Assembly: GCF_020515695.1 (NCBI RefSeq)
Contig: NZ_JAIWJA010000001.1
Coordinates: 186,001-250,000, forward strand
Direction: 5' to 3'
Length of the DNA stretch: 64,000 nt
From: Pseudomonas sp. MWU16-30317
GTDB lineage: Bacteria; Pseudomonadota; Gammaproteobacteria; Pseudomonadales; Pseudomonadaceae
Shown piece by piece: positions 45,018 through 53,322 of this stretch. Every line of letters starts with the position of its first letter. Position 1 is the stretch's first letter. A program made the position numbers and the translations under genes. A model generated the notes under the pieces. The model saw nothing but the letters and a program-made list of their open reading frames with translations, ran no database searches and was not told where the DNA came from.

Positions 45018-47780
45018 TTATTGCCAGCCGTACCGACGGCTGTAGATGCCTTTCATCGCCTGGGTCAGTGCCACGTAGCCGATCAGGATGAACGGCAGCA
45101 AGGCGAAGTACAGCGGTGGCAATGCCTGCAGCTTGAAGTACTCGGCCAGCGGGCCCATCGGCAGGAAGATCCCCACCGCCATGATGACCCCGGTCATGAT
45201 CATCAGCGGCATCGACGCGCGGCTTTGAATGAACGGCACCTTGGCGGTGCGAATCATGTGCACCACCAGGGTCTGGGTCAGCAGGCCGACGATGAACCAG
45301 CCCGACTGGAACAGGGTTTGATGCTCGGGAGTCTTTGCCCCGAACACGTACCACATCATGAGGAAGGTGGTGATGTCGAACACCGAACTGATCGGCCCGA
45401 AAAACACCATGAAACGGCCAATCTCGCCGGGCTGCCAGCGCTGGGGTTTCTGCAGCTGCTCTTCATCGACGTTGTCGAACGGAATGGCGATCTGCGAGAT
45501 ATCGTAAAGCAGGTTCTGCACCAGCAGGTGCATGGGCAGCATCGGCAGGAACGGGATGAATGCCGAGGCGACCAGCACCGAGAACACGTTGCCGAAGTTC
45601 GAGCTGGCGGTCATCTTGATGTACTTGAGCATGTTGGCGAAGGTGCGGCGCCCTTCGAGGATGCCCTCTTCAAGGACCATCAGGCTTTTTTCCAGAAGGA
45701 TGATGTCGGCGGCTTCCTTGGCGATGTCCACGGCGGTGTCCACCGAGATGCCGATGTCTGCCGCACGCAAGGCCGGGGCGTCGTTGATGCCGTCACCCAT
45801 GAAACCGACCACATGGCCGTTGCTCTTGAGCATGCGCACGATCCGCTCCTTGTGGGCGGGGGTCAGCTTGGCGAAGACGTTGGTGGTCTCCACGGCCTGG
45901 GCCAGCTGGGCGTCGGTCATGCCCTCGATATCGCCGCCCTTGAGCAGCCCTTGCTGGGCAAGGCCCACTTCGCGGCAGATCTTGGCGGTGACCAGTTCGT
46001 TGTCGCCGGTGAGGATCTTCACCGCCACGCCGTGTTCGGCCAGCGCCTTGATGGCCGGTGCGGTGCTTTCCTTGGGCGGATCGAGGAACGCTACATAACC
46101 GATCAGGGTGAGCTCCTGTTCATCGGCCAGGCCGTAGACGCTTTGCGCCTGAGAGGTATGACGCGCCGCGACGGCGACCACGCGCAGGCCCTCTTCGTTG
46201 ATCGAAGCGGTGACCTGGCGAATCCGGCTCAAGAGTGCTTCGGTCAACGGCTCGTCGATCTCGCCATGGCGTACGCGCGTGCAGACTTCCAGCACTTCTT
46301 CGACCGCGCCTTTGCAAATCAGCAGATGCTGGTGATGTTCATGTTCGGCGACCACCACCGACATGCGCCGGCGCACGAAGTCGAAAGGCACTTCATCGAC
46401 CTTGGTGAAGGCGGTACTGACCTGCAGTTCGCTGTGCACTTCGGCGTGCTCGAGCACGGCGACATCGAGCAGGTTCTTCAGGCCGGTCTGGTAGTAGCTG
46501 TTGAGATAGGCCATTTCCAGCACCGCGTCGGACTCCTCACCCCAGACATCGACGTGGCGGGCGAGGAAGATCTTGTCCTGCGTCAGGGTGCCGGTCTTGT
46601 CGGTGCACAGTACATCCATGGCGCCGAAATTCTGGATTGCGTCCAGGCGCTTGACGATGACTTTCTGGCGTGACAGCACCACCGCGCCCTTGGCCAGCGT
46701 CGAGGTGACGATCATCGGCAGCATTTCCGGGGTCAGGCCGACGGCGATGGACAGCGCGAACAGCAGTGCTTCGGTCCAGTCACCCTTGGTGAAGCCGTTG
46801 ATGAACATCACCAAGGGCGCCATCACGAACATGAAGCGGATCAACAGCCAGCTGACTTTGTTGACGCCGGCCTGGAACGCCGTCGGTGCGCGGTCCACCG
46901 CACTGACCCGCTGCGCCAGGGCGCCGAAATAGGTGTGCTGACCGGTCGCCAGGACCAGCGCGATGGCCGAGCCTGACACCACGTTGGTGCCCATGAACAG
47001 GATGTTGTCCAGTTCCAGCGGGTTGATCGAGGCAGCGCCGGGCTGCACCACGAACTTCTCCACTGGCATCGATTCACCGGTCATGGCCGCCTGGCTGACG
47101 AACAGGTCCTTGGCGGTCAGCACGCGGCAATCGGCCGGGATCATGTCGCCGGCCGACAGCACCAGCATGTCGCCGGGCACCAACTGGCTGATCGGCAGCT
47201 CGATGCGCCCCGGTTTGCCCATGGCTTTGGGCGCAGGCGCCTGCGCGGCGTCCGGTTCGGCGGACGGCGAGGGCCGGCGCAAGACCGTGGCCGTGTTGCT
47301 GACCATGGCCTTGAGCGCGTCGGCGGCCTTGTTGGACTTGATCTCCTGCCAGAAGCGCAGGAAGGTCGACAGCAGCACCATGCTCGAAATGACCACGGTC
47401 GCCTTCATGTCTTCGGTGGCGAAGGACACGATAGCGAGCAAGGTCAGGAGCATGTTGAACGGGTTTTTGTAGCAGTCCCAGAGGTGGCGATACCAGGTCA
47501 GCGGCTTGTCGTGCTGGACTTCGTTGGCACCGTGGATGGCCCGCAGCGCAGTGGCCTGCGCCTCGGTCAGGCCGTCTTCATGGGCGTCCATGCGCGCGAC
47601 CAGCTCGGCGGGAACGGCCTGCGCCGCTTCGGCCAGCGAGCTCGCCAGGGTCTTGGGTACTTCACGGCTGACGCCGGTGCCGCTCATGCTCTCCAGGATG
47701 GTGCCGCGGCGAAAATGCTGGGCCTGACGGCGAGAGCGCAGCAGGCTCTGGAAGAATTCTTTCAACAGTTCGTATTTCAT
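45018..47780 (-). CDS. mgtA: Mg2+-importing P-type ATPase
   Basis: P3B-type ATPase of 920 aa that imports Mg2+ under magnesium shortage. The phosphorylation site is Asp394 in CTDKTGTLTQ, with the actuator loop TGESMPVEKF, the hinge GDGINDAPALRAADIG and about ten membrane spans, the last group after VFSVLVASAFIPFLPMLP. The ATG at 47780 has GGAG nine bases upstream. It has its own terminator. Upstream are a 40-codon leader frame, several hairpins and a good sigma-70 promoter more than 500 bases away, so the mRNA leader is long, as in enteric mgtA. Confidence 0.95.
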   Translation of the reverse strand: MKYELLKEFFQSLLRSRRQAQHFRRGTILESMSGTGVSREVPKTLASSLAEAAQAVPAELVARMDAHEDGLTEAQATALRAIHGANEVQHDKPLTWYRHLWDCYKNPFNMLLTLLAIVSFATEDMKATVVISSMVLLSTFLRFWQEIKSNKAADALKAMVSNTATVLRRPSPSAEPDAAQAPAPKAMGKPGRIELPISQLVPGDMLVLSAGDMIPADCRVLTAKDLFVSQAAMTGESMPVEKFVVQPGAASINPLELDNILFMGTNVVSGSAIALVLATGQHTYFGALAQRVSAVDRAPTAFQAGVNKVSWLLIRFMFVMAPLVMFINGFTKGDWTEALLFALSIAVGLTPEMLPMIVTSTLAKGAVVLSRQKVIVKRLDAIQNFGAMDVLCTDKTGTLTQDKIFLARHVDVWGEESDAVLEMAYLNSYYQTGLKNLLDVAVLEHAEVHSELQVSTAFTKVDEVPFDFVRRRMSVVVAEHEHHQHLLICKGAVEEVLEVCTRVRHGEIDEPLTEALLSRIRQVTASINEEGLRVVAVAARHTSQAQSVYGLADEQELTLIGYVAFLDPPKESTAPAIKALAEHGVAVKILTGDNELVTAKICREVGLAQQGLLKGGDIEGMTDAQLAQAVETTNVFAKLTPAHKERIVRMLKSNGHVVGFMGDGINDAPALRAADIGISVDTAVDIAKEAADIILLEKSLMVLEEGILEGRRTFANMLKYIKMTASSNFGNVFSVLVASAFIPFLPMLPMHLLVQNLLYDISQIAIPFDNVDEEQLQKPQRWQPGEIGRFMVFFGPISSVFDITTFLMMWYVFGAKTPEHQTLFQSGWFIVGLLTQTLVVHMIRTAKVPFIQSRASMPLMIMTGVIMAVGIFLPMGPLAEYFKLQALPPLYFALLPFILIGYVALTQAMKGIYSRRYGWQ

Positions 47781-47874
47781 GGTGATCAACTCCAGGTGGC
47801 GCCCACGCGACCACCCGGGGTGGTCACGCAGGCCAGCTCAAATACGGGTCTTCGGACATGGTTTCAACGGGCCT

Positions 47875-47997
47875 TTATGGCTGACTGGAATGGGGTAATC
47901 GTTCGGGTACGGCCTCGCCACTCATCGAGCGGCCCTGCATCCAGCGCAGGGGATGCAGGAGAAAGGCGAAACAGGCTTTTTGACGGTTTTGGCGCAT
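47875..47997 (-). CDS. candidate leader peptide upstream of mgtA, 40 aa
   Basis: Small frame inside the long mgtA leader. It starts at the ATG at 47997 behind GGGGAA and stops 94 bases before mgtA. The peptide is basic and then proline-bearing: MRQNRQKACFAFLLHPLRW, then MQGRSMSGEAVPERLPHSSQP in two parts. Enteric mgtA is controlled by a proline-containing leader peptide (MgtL), so a similar role is plausible. The peptide is longer and unrelated in sequence, and it could be a small protein in its own right. A GC-rich hairpin (47809-47825) lies between it and mgtA. Confidence 0.5.
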   Translation of the reverse strand: MRQNRQKACFAFLLHPLRWMQGRSMSGEAVPERLPHSSQP

Positions 47998-48307
47998 GGT
48001 ATTTCCCCGAACAACCAGAGGGCGGGCAAAGAGACCTTGGGCGGACACTTGAGGCGAGTCCATGACGCGACGCAAAACACGCGCGCCCATGAATGATCCG
48101 CCAGTCGCAAGACTGCGCAGTCAGAAGAGAAGGGGTGACTACAGGCGCATTGACAATGCGCTGAAGGTACCGCCTTTCACGCTCGGCGAAAGACGGCAGG
48201 AGACCTGCGGGCTAGATCGCTGAGCTGATTCCGGTTCCGCGAACCGGCTGACGTCTGTCACTCGAACAAGTGCCCACTGAGGGTCTCCGTATTGAAAATC
48301 TGCGCGG

Positions 48308-48335
48308 AGTATACCCAGCGCAATCGCCCAGACAA
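48308..48335 (-). promoter_or_regulatory. sigma-70 type promoter for mgtA
   Basis: On the minus strand TTGTCT (48335-48330) and TATACT (48313-48308) are separated by 16 bases. Transcription would start near 48301, giving a leader of about 520 bases before mgtA. The leader contains hairpins at 48231-48247 (CCGGTTC/GAACCGG) and 48145-48161 (GCGCATT/AATGCGC). Confidence 0.6.
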
Positions 48336-48524
48336 CCCACTAACGAAAAATTCATTTTCGCCGCCGCGACCCTGGCGGAGCAGGGCACTGATCGGTATTA
48401 AACGGCCTGAAGTGCCAATGCGATTGAGTGTTATTCAATTAAATTTGATGACGTTTATATGACAAGTCGATCAATCTTTAATGCGCTTGCAATATCATCT
48501 GCTCGCTGGAATAATGCGCGCCCT

Positions 48525-48668
48525 TGTCATTGGGGAGTAGCTATCTTCAACCGCCCGGTTGAAGAGTTCACGTCAACATAATTGAAGCCCCTTGCTTCAT
48601 GGCGTGATCAGCATATTCAGTCAAGTCTGAATATGCCCGGCGAGACCTTTGGCCACTGCGTGTTTACC
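48525..48668 (+). ncRNA. yybP-ykoY (manganese) riboswitch
   Basis: The conserved blocks of the family are present in order: GGGGAGTAGC (48532-48541), CGTCAACATA (48571-48580) and GGCGAGACCTTTGGCC (48639-48654). Hairpins TTCAACCG/CGGTTGAA (in 48546-48564) and GCATATTCAG/CTGAATATGC (48611-48636) lie between them. The spacing agrees with what I recall of the E. coli mntP and alx leaders. It precedes a cation exchanger gene, expected to be switched on by Mn2+. A weak promoter candidate TTGCAA-N18-ATAATG lies at 48487-48516. Confidence 0.88.
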
Positions 48669-48726
48669 GACCGGGTAAGCCATGCCGTGTGCCATTGGTA
48701 ATCTGCTTGCCCGGTCTGTGCGTCTG

Positions 48727-49725
48727 ATGATTTTAACCCTAGTGCTGTTCTTCGCCTCTGCTGCGATTATTTACTTGTCATGCGAATTCTTCGTCAATGG
48801 CATTGAATGGTGCGGCCGCCATATGAAACTGGGTGCCACAGCGGTGGGCACTGTACTGGCGGCCTTTGGCACGGCGTTGCCGGAAAGTGCCGTGACCTTC
48901 ACCGCAGTTGCCTTCGGCACCACTCCTGAACAGAAGGACATTGGCGTTGGCTCGGCCATGGGCGGCCCTTTGGTGCTGGCGACCATCGCCTATGCCGTGG
49001 TCGGTTTTGCGCTCTGGCTCAACCGTCGCAAGCTCGCGCGTGGCGACACTCTGGTCCGCGTCGATCGCAAGGCGTTGGCCAACGATCAACTGGCGTTTCT
49101 GGTCATTTTCGTGTTCAAGGTCGGCCTTGGTCTGGTGGCATTCGCTATCAAACCCTGGTTGGGCATATTGTTCTTGGCCGCCTATGGCGTATATGTCTGG
49201 CGAGAAATTACCAGCGCCGATACTGCTCCTGAAGAGGAAGAGTTGGAACCGCTGAAGATACGCCCCGGTAACGCGTCGATGGGCTGGGCGGCATTGCAAT
49301 CGATCATTGCCTTGTGTGTCATTGGCGCGGCCTCGCATATCTTCGTTTCGCAGTTGGAACATATCGGCGTTCTCTTCGGTATTTCACCGCATATCGTGGC
49401 GTTGTTGTTGAGCCCGGTGGCTACGGAACTGCCGGAAATCATGAACGCGCTGATCTGGATCAAACAAGGCAAAGAGCGCTTGGCCTTGGCTAATATCTCT
49501 GGCGCCATGATGATTCAGGCGACGATTCCCAGTGCGTTGGGTCTGTTCTATACGCCGTGGCTGTTCGATACACCGTTGTTCGCCTCTGGTGTTGTAACAG
49601 CGTTCTCGGTAGCGATCACTTGGTTCATGTTCCGCAAGGGCGAAGTCGATTCGCGCAACCTGATGGCGATTGCCCTGCTGTACGTCGCTTTTGCGGCCTA
49701 TGTCGGCTGGTATTTCTTTCACTGA
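48727..49725 (+). CDS. CaCA-family cation exchanger behind a Mn riboswitch
   Basis: Sodium/calcium exchanger-type membrane protein of 332 aa with about ten spans. The two alpha repeats are visible as AFGTALPESAVTFTAV and LSPVATELPEIMNAL, each with the conserved acidic residue. The upstream yybP-ykoY riboswitch suggests that the exported ion is Mn2+, or that the protein answers to Mn2+, rather than Ca2+. The ATG at 48727 fits the family start; the frame is open from an ATG at 48682, which would add 15 residues and begin next to the riboswitch. Confidence 0.87.
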   Translation: MILTLVLFFASAAIIYLSCEFFVNGIEWCGRHMKLGATAVGTVLAAFGTALPESAVTFTAVAFGTTPEQKDIGVGSAMGGPLVLATIAYAVVGFALWLNRRKLARGDTLVRVDRKALANDQLAFLVIFVFKVGLGLVAFAIKPWLGILFLAAYGVYVWREITSADTAPEEEELEPLKIRPGNASMGWAALQSIIALCVIGAASHIFVSQLEHIGVLFGISPHIVALLLSPVATELPEIMNALIWIKQGKERLALANISGAMMIQATIPSALGLFYTPWLFDTPLFASGVVTAFSVAITWFMFRKGEVDSRNLMAIALLYVAFAAYVGWYFFH

Positions 49726-49916
49726 GGCGTGCCGTCGATCGTGCGTTGATGCAGGCCGCAGCCTGCGGGAGGTCAGGGAGACCGCCGCGGGCTCGGTGGT
49801 CGCGGCTCGGTTGCCCGCTGACTCCTGCCAGCGGTGGAAAGTTTTTTAGTGGCGAACGAATAAAGTCCCGCCCCCAGGTGTTCACTACGGGTCACCCCTC
49901 CATAAGGTCGCCCCTG

Positions 49917-50471
49917 ATGCTCGCCGCCAAGCCCTTGCTCACCCCGCGTGAACGTTATGATCACGCCACGATGTTCTTCCATTGGGTCACTGCCGTACTG
50001 GTGATCGCTTTGTTCGCCAGTGCGCAGATCTGGTCGTTCCTGGCCAAAGGCACGCCGTTGCGGCATAACCTGCAAGCGTTGCATATCTCCATGGGGATTC
50101 TGTTGGCCGTAGCGATCATCGGGCGGCTGCTGTGGCGCCTCACCCAAGGTCGCCGCCTGTCTCACCTGCCGGGGGTGGCCGGGCTCGCAGCCAAGGCCGG
50201 GCACGCTTTGTTGTATATCTTGTTGCTGGCGCAGATCGTGCTGGGGTTCATGTTCCGCTGGGCCCAGGGTGAGGCGTTCGAGTTTTTTGGCGTGTTCAGC
50301 GTGCCATCGCTGATGGCGCCCAACCCGGACTGGCGCCACACTCTGGGAGGGCTGCATGAAAATGTCGCCTGGGCACTGATCATCCTGGCGGGGCTGCATG
50401 CCTGCGTGGCACTGGCCCATCATTATTGGTTAAAGGATGGCGTGCTGGTGCGGATGTGGCCTGGGCGCTGA
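49917..50471 (+). CDS. cytochrome b561 (di-heme membrane electron carrier)
   Basis: Four-span membrane protein of 184 aa. The heme-ligand histidines are visible in MFFHWVTAV, HISMGIL, HENVAWAL and HACVALAHHYWLKD, the usual bacterial cytochrome b561 (CybB-like) pattern. It passes electrons between the quinone pool and an acceptor; in relatives this is superoxide or a periplasmic redox protein. AAGG precedes the ATG at 49917. An ECF sigma gene starts 59 bases downstream on the same strand, so the three genes may be one stress-response unit. Confidence 0.88.
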   Translation: MLAAKPLLTPRERYDHATMFFHWVTAVLVIALFASAQIWSFLAKGTPLRHNLQALHISMGILLAVAIIGRLLWRLTQGRRLSHLPGVAGLAAKAGHALLYILLLAQIVLGFMFRWAQGEAFEFFGVFSVPSLMAPNPDWRHTLGGLHENVAWALIILAGLHACVALAHHYWLKDGVLVRMWPGR

Positions 50472-50529
50472 TCGCCGATCGCCGATAGTTGCGCCGAGCC
50501 CTGCCTCAAGCCTGCGTGGAATAGACCCT

Positions 50530-51069
50530 GTGCCGATCGAACCGCCCGAGCCCTACAGTACCGACAACGTCCGCCAGGGCCTTTCCCCTTGCTTGGCCAG
50601 GCTGTGGCGCTACGCATGGGTGCTGTCGCGCGAGCGCCATGTCGCCGATGACCTGGTCCAGGCCACTTGCGTGCGGGCGCTTGAACGGGCAGGGCATTAT
50701 CGGCCCGGTACACGCCTGGATCGCTGGCTGTTTTCGATCCTGCATTCCATCTGGCTCAACGAAGTTCGCTCACAACGCGTGCGTCACGGGCAGGGTTTCG
50801 TTGACAGCGACAGCCTGGCTGCCGGTGACGAGGGCCTGGCGGTCGAAAACCAGATTCTCGCCAGCCAGGTCATGCGCCAGATTCAGGCACTGCCCGAGGC
50901 CCAGCGCGAGACGGTGTTCCTGGCCTATGTGGAAGGGCTCAGCTATCGGGAAACCGCCGATATCCAGCAGATTCCCATCGGCACGGTGATGAGCCGCCTG
51001 GCCGCCGCGCGCATACGCCTGGCGGAACACATGAACCTTGCACAGCACCTTTCAGGTGGCCAACCATGA
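50530..51069 (+). CDS. ECF-type RNA polymerase sigma factor
   Basis: Sigma factor of 179 aa with only regions 2 and 4. Region 2 contains RHVADDLVQATCVRALERA and the DNA-melting segment LDRWLFSILHSIWLNEVR. Region 4 contains EAQRETVFLAYVEGLSYRETADI with the helix-turn-helix IPIGTVMSRLAAARIRL. The GTG at 50530 is chosen because it starts just before the family core; GGAA lies upstream. Its stop overlaps the start of the anti-sigma gene (ATGA). The regulon is unknown, but cytochrome b561 immediately upstream is a likely member. Confidence 0.88.
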   Translation: MPIEPPEPYSTDNVRQGLSPCLARLWRYAWVLSRERHVADDLVQATCVRALERAGHYRPGTRLDRWLFSILHSIWLNEVRSQRVRHGQGFVDSDSLAAGDEGLAVENQILASQVMRQIQALPEAQRETVFLAYVEGLSYRETADIQQIPIGTVMSRLAAARIRLAEHMNLAQHLSGGQP

Positions 51070-51851
51070 CACAAACACGCCTTGAACTCCCTTCGGATAC
51101 GACGCTGGTGGCGTTTCTGGATGGCGAACTGGACGCCAGCGACGCGGCGCGCATCGAGGCCTTGCGCGAGCGCGAACCGGCCATCGCGCAACGCCTGACC
51201 TTCCTTGAACAGGGCTGCGTGGGCATCCCGGAAGGTTTTGCACCGCTGCTCGACGCCGCACCGCTGGCGCACTTGCAGGCCATGCTCGGCGGCCTGCCAC
51301 CTGTCGCTGCGGCCACGCCGGTGGCGAGTTCGTGGTCGCGGCGGCGCTTGCTGGCCGGTGCGGCAGCCTGCGTGGTCGCCGGCGTAGTGGCGGACCGCAC
51401 CTGGCACGGCTGGCAATCCACCCACTGGGTCGCCAACGGCAGCTGGCGCGGTTCGGTGGCCCAGTACATGGCGCTCTATACCGAGCAGACGCTGGAAGGT
51501 CTCGACCCCAGCGCCGCTACTCAGGCGCCGCAACTGGCTCGGGTCGGCGAGCAGTTGGGGATTGCCCTGACACCTGCGTGGATCAGCCTGCCCGGGGCGC
51601 ACCTGCGCCGCGCCCAGGTGCTGCGCTACGACGTCGACCTGATCGCGCAACTGGTGTACCTCGATCAGCAGTACGGGCCGTTGGCGCTGTGTTTCGTGCG
51701 ATCTGCCGACGCGCCGCACGCCCCGGCCGAAGAGGTTCGCAACGGTCTTAACGTGCTGTATTGGAATGATGGGGAACACGCCTGGATGCTCGCCGGGCGT
51801 AATCCCGTGGCCGATCTGCGCAGCAAGCAAGCGCGTCTGGCACTGGGGTAG
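51066..51851 (+). CDS. membrane anti-sigma factor
   Basis: Protein of 261 aa translationally coupled to the sigma gene (ATGA overlap). Residues 1-90 form the cytoplasmic anti-sigma region (VAFLDGELDASDAARIEAL), without the zinc-binding HxxxCxxC set. A single membrane span lies near 97-113 (LLAGAAACVVAGVVA) and a periplasmic domain of ~140 residues follows (SWRGSVAQYMALYTEQT to the end). It should hold the sigma factor inactive until a periplasmic signal is received. RR at its span start (WSRRRLLAG) resembles a Tat motif but the preceding domain argues against export. Confidence 0.85.
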   Translation: MTQTRLELPSDTTLVAFLDGELDASDAARIEALREREPAIAQRLTFLEQGCVGIPEGFAPLLDAAPLAHLQAMLGGLPPVAAATPVASSWSRRRLLAGAAACVVAGVVADRTWHGWQSTHWVANGSWRGSVAQYMALYTEQTLEGLDPSAATQAPQLARVGEQLGIALTPAWISLPGAHLRRAQVLRYDVDLIAQLVYLDQQYGPLALCFVRSADAPHAPAEEVRNGLNVLYWNDGEHAWMLAGRNPVADLRSKQARLALG

Positions 51852-51937
51852 CGTCACCTGCGCGCCGACTGAACGTTTGGCCGCGGGCTTCTTCCAATGC
51901 AGTGCATCCTCTTAATCGATGCATCACGGAGAAGCCC

Positions 51938-52093
51938 ATGACCCCTGAAACCGAAGGCAATGAAGAGAAAGGCCCGAATGGCCTGCCCTATGTGAACGAT
52001 CCAGGCAAGCATCCGCAAAATGACGATGCTGATGAAGCGAGCCCTGACGACCCAGATATCGCCGGGATAGATGGCAGCGAAGAGCCCGAGTAA
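51938..52093 (+). CDS. small acidic hypothetical protein, 51 aa
   Basis: Highly acidic, probably disordered protein (NDDADEASPDDPDIAG and an EEPE end). ACGGAGAAG lies seven bases before the ATG at 51938. No family recognised. It overlaps the start of the DUF72 gene by about 23 bases if that gene starts at 52071. Confidence 0.6.
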   Translation: MTPETEGNEEKGPNGLPYVNDPGKHPQNDDADEASPDDPDIAGIDGSEEPE

Positions 52094-52841
52094 CGTGCAG
52101 TCCGAGCGCCCAATTGCAGTAGTCGGCTGCGCCGGCTGGAGCCTGTCGCGTGAGTACGCCGCGCACTTTGCGGCGCAAGGCACGCATCTGCAGCGTTACG
52201 GCGCGCGCCTGGGCGGTGTTGAAATCAACAGCTCGTTCTACCGGCCCCATCGCCGTGAGACCTACGTACGCTGGGCCGAGTCGGTGTCTGATGATTTTCG
52301 CTTCAGCGTCAAGGCGCCCAAGTTGATCACCCACAGTCAGCGCCTGCAGGGCTGCGAACAACTCCTCGACCTGTTCATCTCCCAGTGCTCTGGCCTCGGG
52401 GCCAAGCTGGGCTGTCTGCTGGTGCAGTTGCCGCCCTCCTTGACGTTCGATGAAGCGGCGGCCGAGGCTTTTTTCGCCGCACTTCGTCAGCGGTTCGCTG
52501 GCGGCGTGGTACTGGAGCCGCGGCATGCCTCGTGGGCGGCCGCCGAGCCACTGCTGCAAGCGCAGCGTATCGCGCGGGCCGCCGTCGACCCGTCGCGCTT
52601 GAGCGGCGATTCGACTCCCGCTGGCTGGTCAGGATTGCGCTACTGGCGTCTGCATGGATCGCCGCGCATCTATCACGACAGTTACGACACCTCGCAGATA
52701 CAGTCGCTCGCGGCCGAGCTGGTTGCCCCCGCACGTGCAGGAGCCCAGTCGTGGTGCATCTTCGACAACACCGCCAGCGGTGCGGCGCTTGGCAACGCGC
52801 TGGAGTTGGCCGAGCTGACCGACCATTCGTCATTGAATTGA
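52071..52841 (+). CDS. DUF72 (YecE-like) family protein
   Basis: TIM-barrel-like protein of 256 aa. The family signatures are VVGCAGWSLSREYA at the N-terminus, YGARLGGVEINSSFYRPH, and FRFSVKAPKLITH; it ends with WCIFDNTASGAALGNALEL. The biochemical role of DUF72 is not established. The start at 52071 overlaps the upstream small gene; a GTG at 52095 right after that gene's stop is an equally good start. Confidence 0.85.
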   Translation: MAAKSPSNVQSERPIAVVGCAGWSLSREYAAHFAAQGTHLQRYGARLGGVEINSSFYRPHRRETYVRWAESVSDDFRFSVKAPKLITHSQRLQGCEQLLDLFISQCSGLGAKLGCLLVQLPPSLTFDEAAAEAFFAALRQRFAGGVVLEPRHASWAAAEPLLQAQRIARAAVDPSRLSGDSTPAGWSGLRYWRLHGSPRIYHDSYDTSQIQSLAAELVAPARAGAQSWCIFDNTASGAALGNALELAELTDHSSLN

Positions 52842-52908
52842 AAGATATTCTGTGCAACTGCGGGCCGGCGATTTTCATAGGAGTACCACGTCAGGAAAGA
52901 GGCCTGCC

Positions 52909-53085
52909 ATGTACATACGCAAAACACCCATGGCGGCAAAATTCGCAATGGGGGATTTTCGTCACGGTCTGGAAGGTTTCGACGAACAGGCCTTTGTTTC
53001 GCGCCAGCAGTTCCGTGCGGCGTTGACACTCGACTTGTTTGCAATCGGCAGGTTTCAGACGTTTCGACAGCACGTGAAACTGTGA
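52909..53085 (+). CDS. small hypothetical protein, 58 aa
   Basis: Frame supported by AGGAAAGAGG just before the ATG at 52909 and by its position between two supported genes. The sequence is mixed (MYIRKTPMAAKFAMGDFRH, RQQFRAALTLDLFAIGRF), with no signal peptide, membrane span or known motif. It could be a leader or a spurious frame. Confidence 0.4.
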   Translation: MYIRKTPMAAKFAMGDFRHGLEGFDEQAFVSRQQFRAALTLDLFAIGRFQTFRQHVKL

Positions 53086-53125
53086 ATGGCAGCTTGGCGT
53101 TCACTCGATAAGGCAGGAGACAGTC

Positions 53126-53275
53126 ATGAAAAAGACCTATGCATGCATAACGTTCTGCAGCCTGTTGGCGCTGCATGGATGCTTCCAGAACGACGACAAC
53201 AAGACCAAGGCCAATACTGACACCAGCAAGGCGTCAGTGCAGATGCAAAACGGCAATAGCGAGGACAAGAAGTAA
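53126..53275 (+). CDS. small putative lipoprotein, 49 aa
   Basis: Short gene with AGGCAGGAG before the ATG at 53126. The sequence opens MKKTYACITFCSLLALHGC, a lipoprotein signal with Cys19 as the modified residue. The mature part is ~31 residues rich in Asn, Asp, Lys and Ser (FQNDDNKTKANTDTSKAS) and ends in DKK. Such tiny entericidin-like lipoproteins are common in Pseudomonas; no function can be named. Its strong ribosome site and clear lipobox make it more convincing than its neighbour. Confidence 0.65.
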   Translation: MKKTYACITFCSLLALHGCFQNDDNKTKANTDTSKASVQMQNGNSEDKK

Positions 53276-53322
53276 CCTGATGCGGCTATGCGTCAGTGGG
53301 ATGGGAGCTGCGTGTGCACGTA

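Noticed and set aside
47781..48335. M-box (ykoK) magnesium riboswitch in the mgtA leader
   Set aside because: I could not find the conserved M-box blocks, so only a generic structured leader with a candidate peptide is reported.
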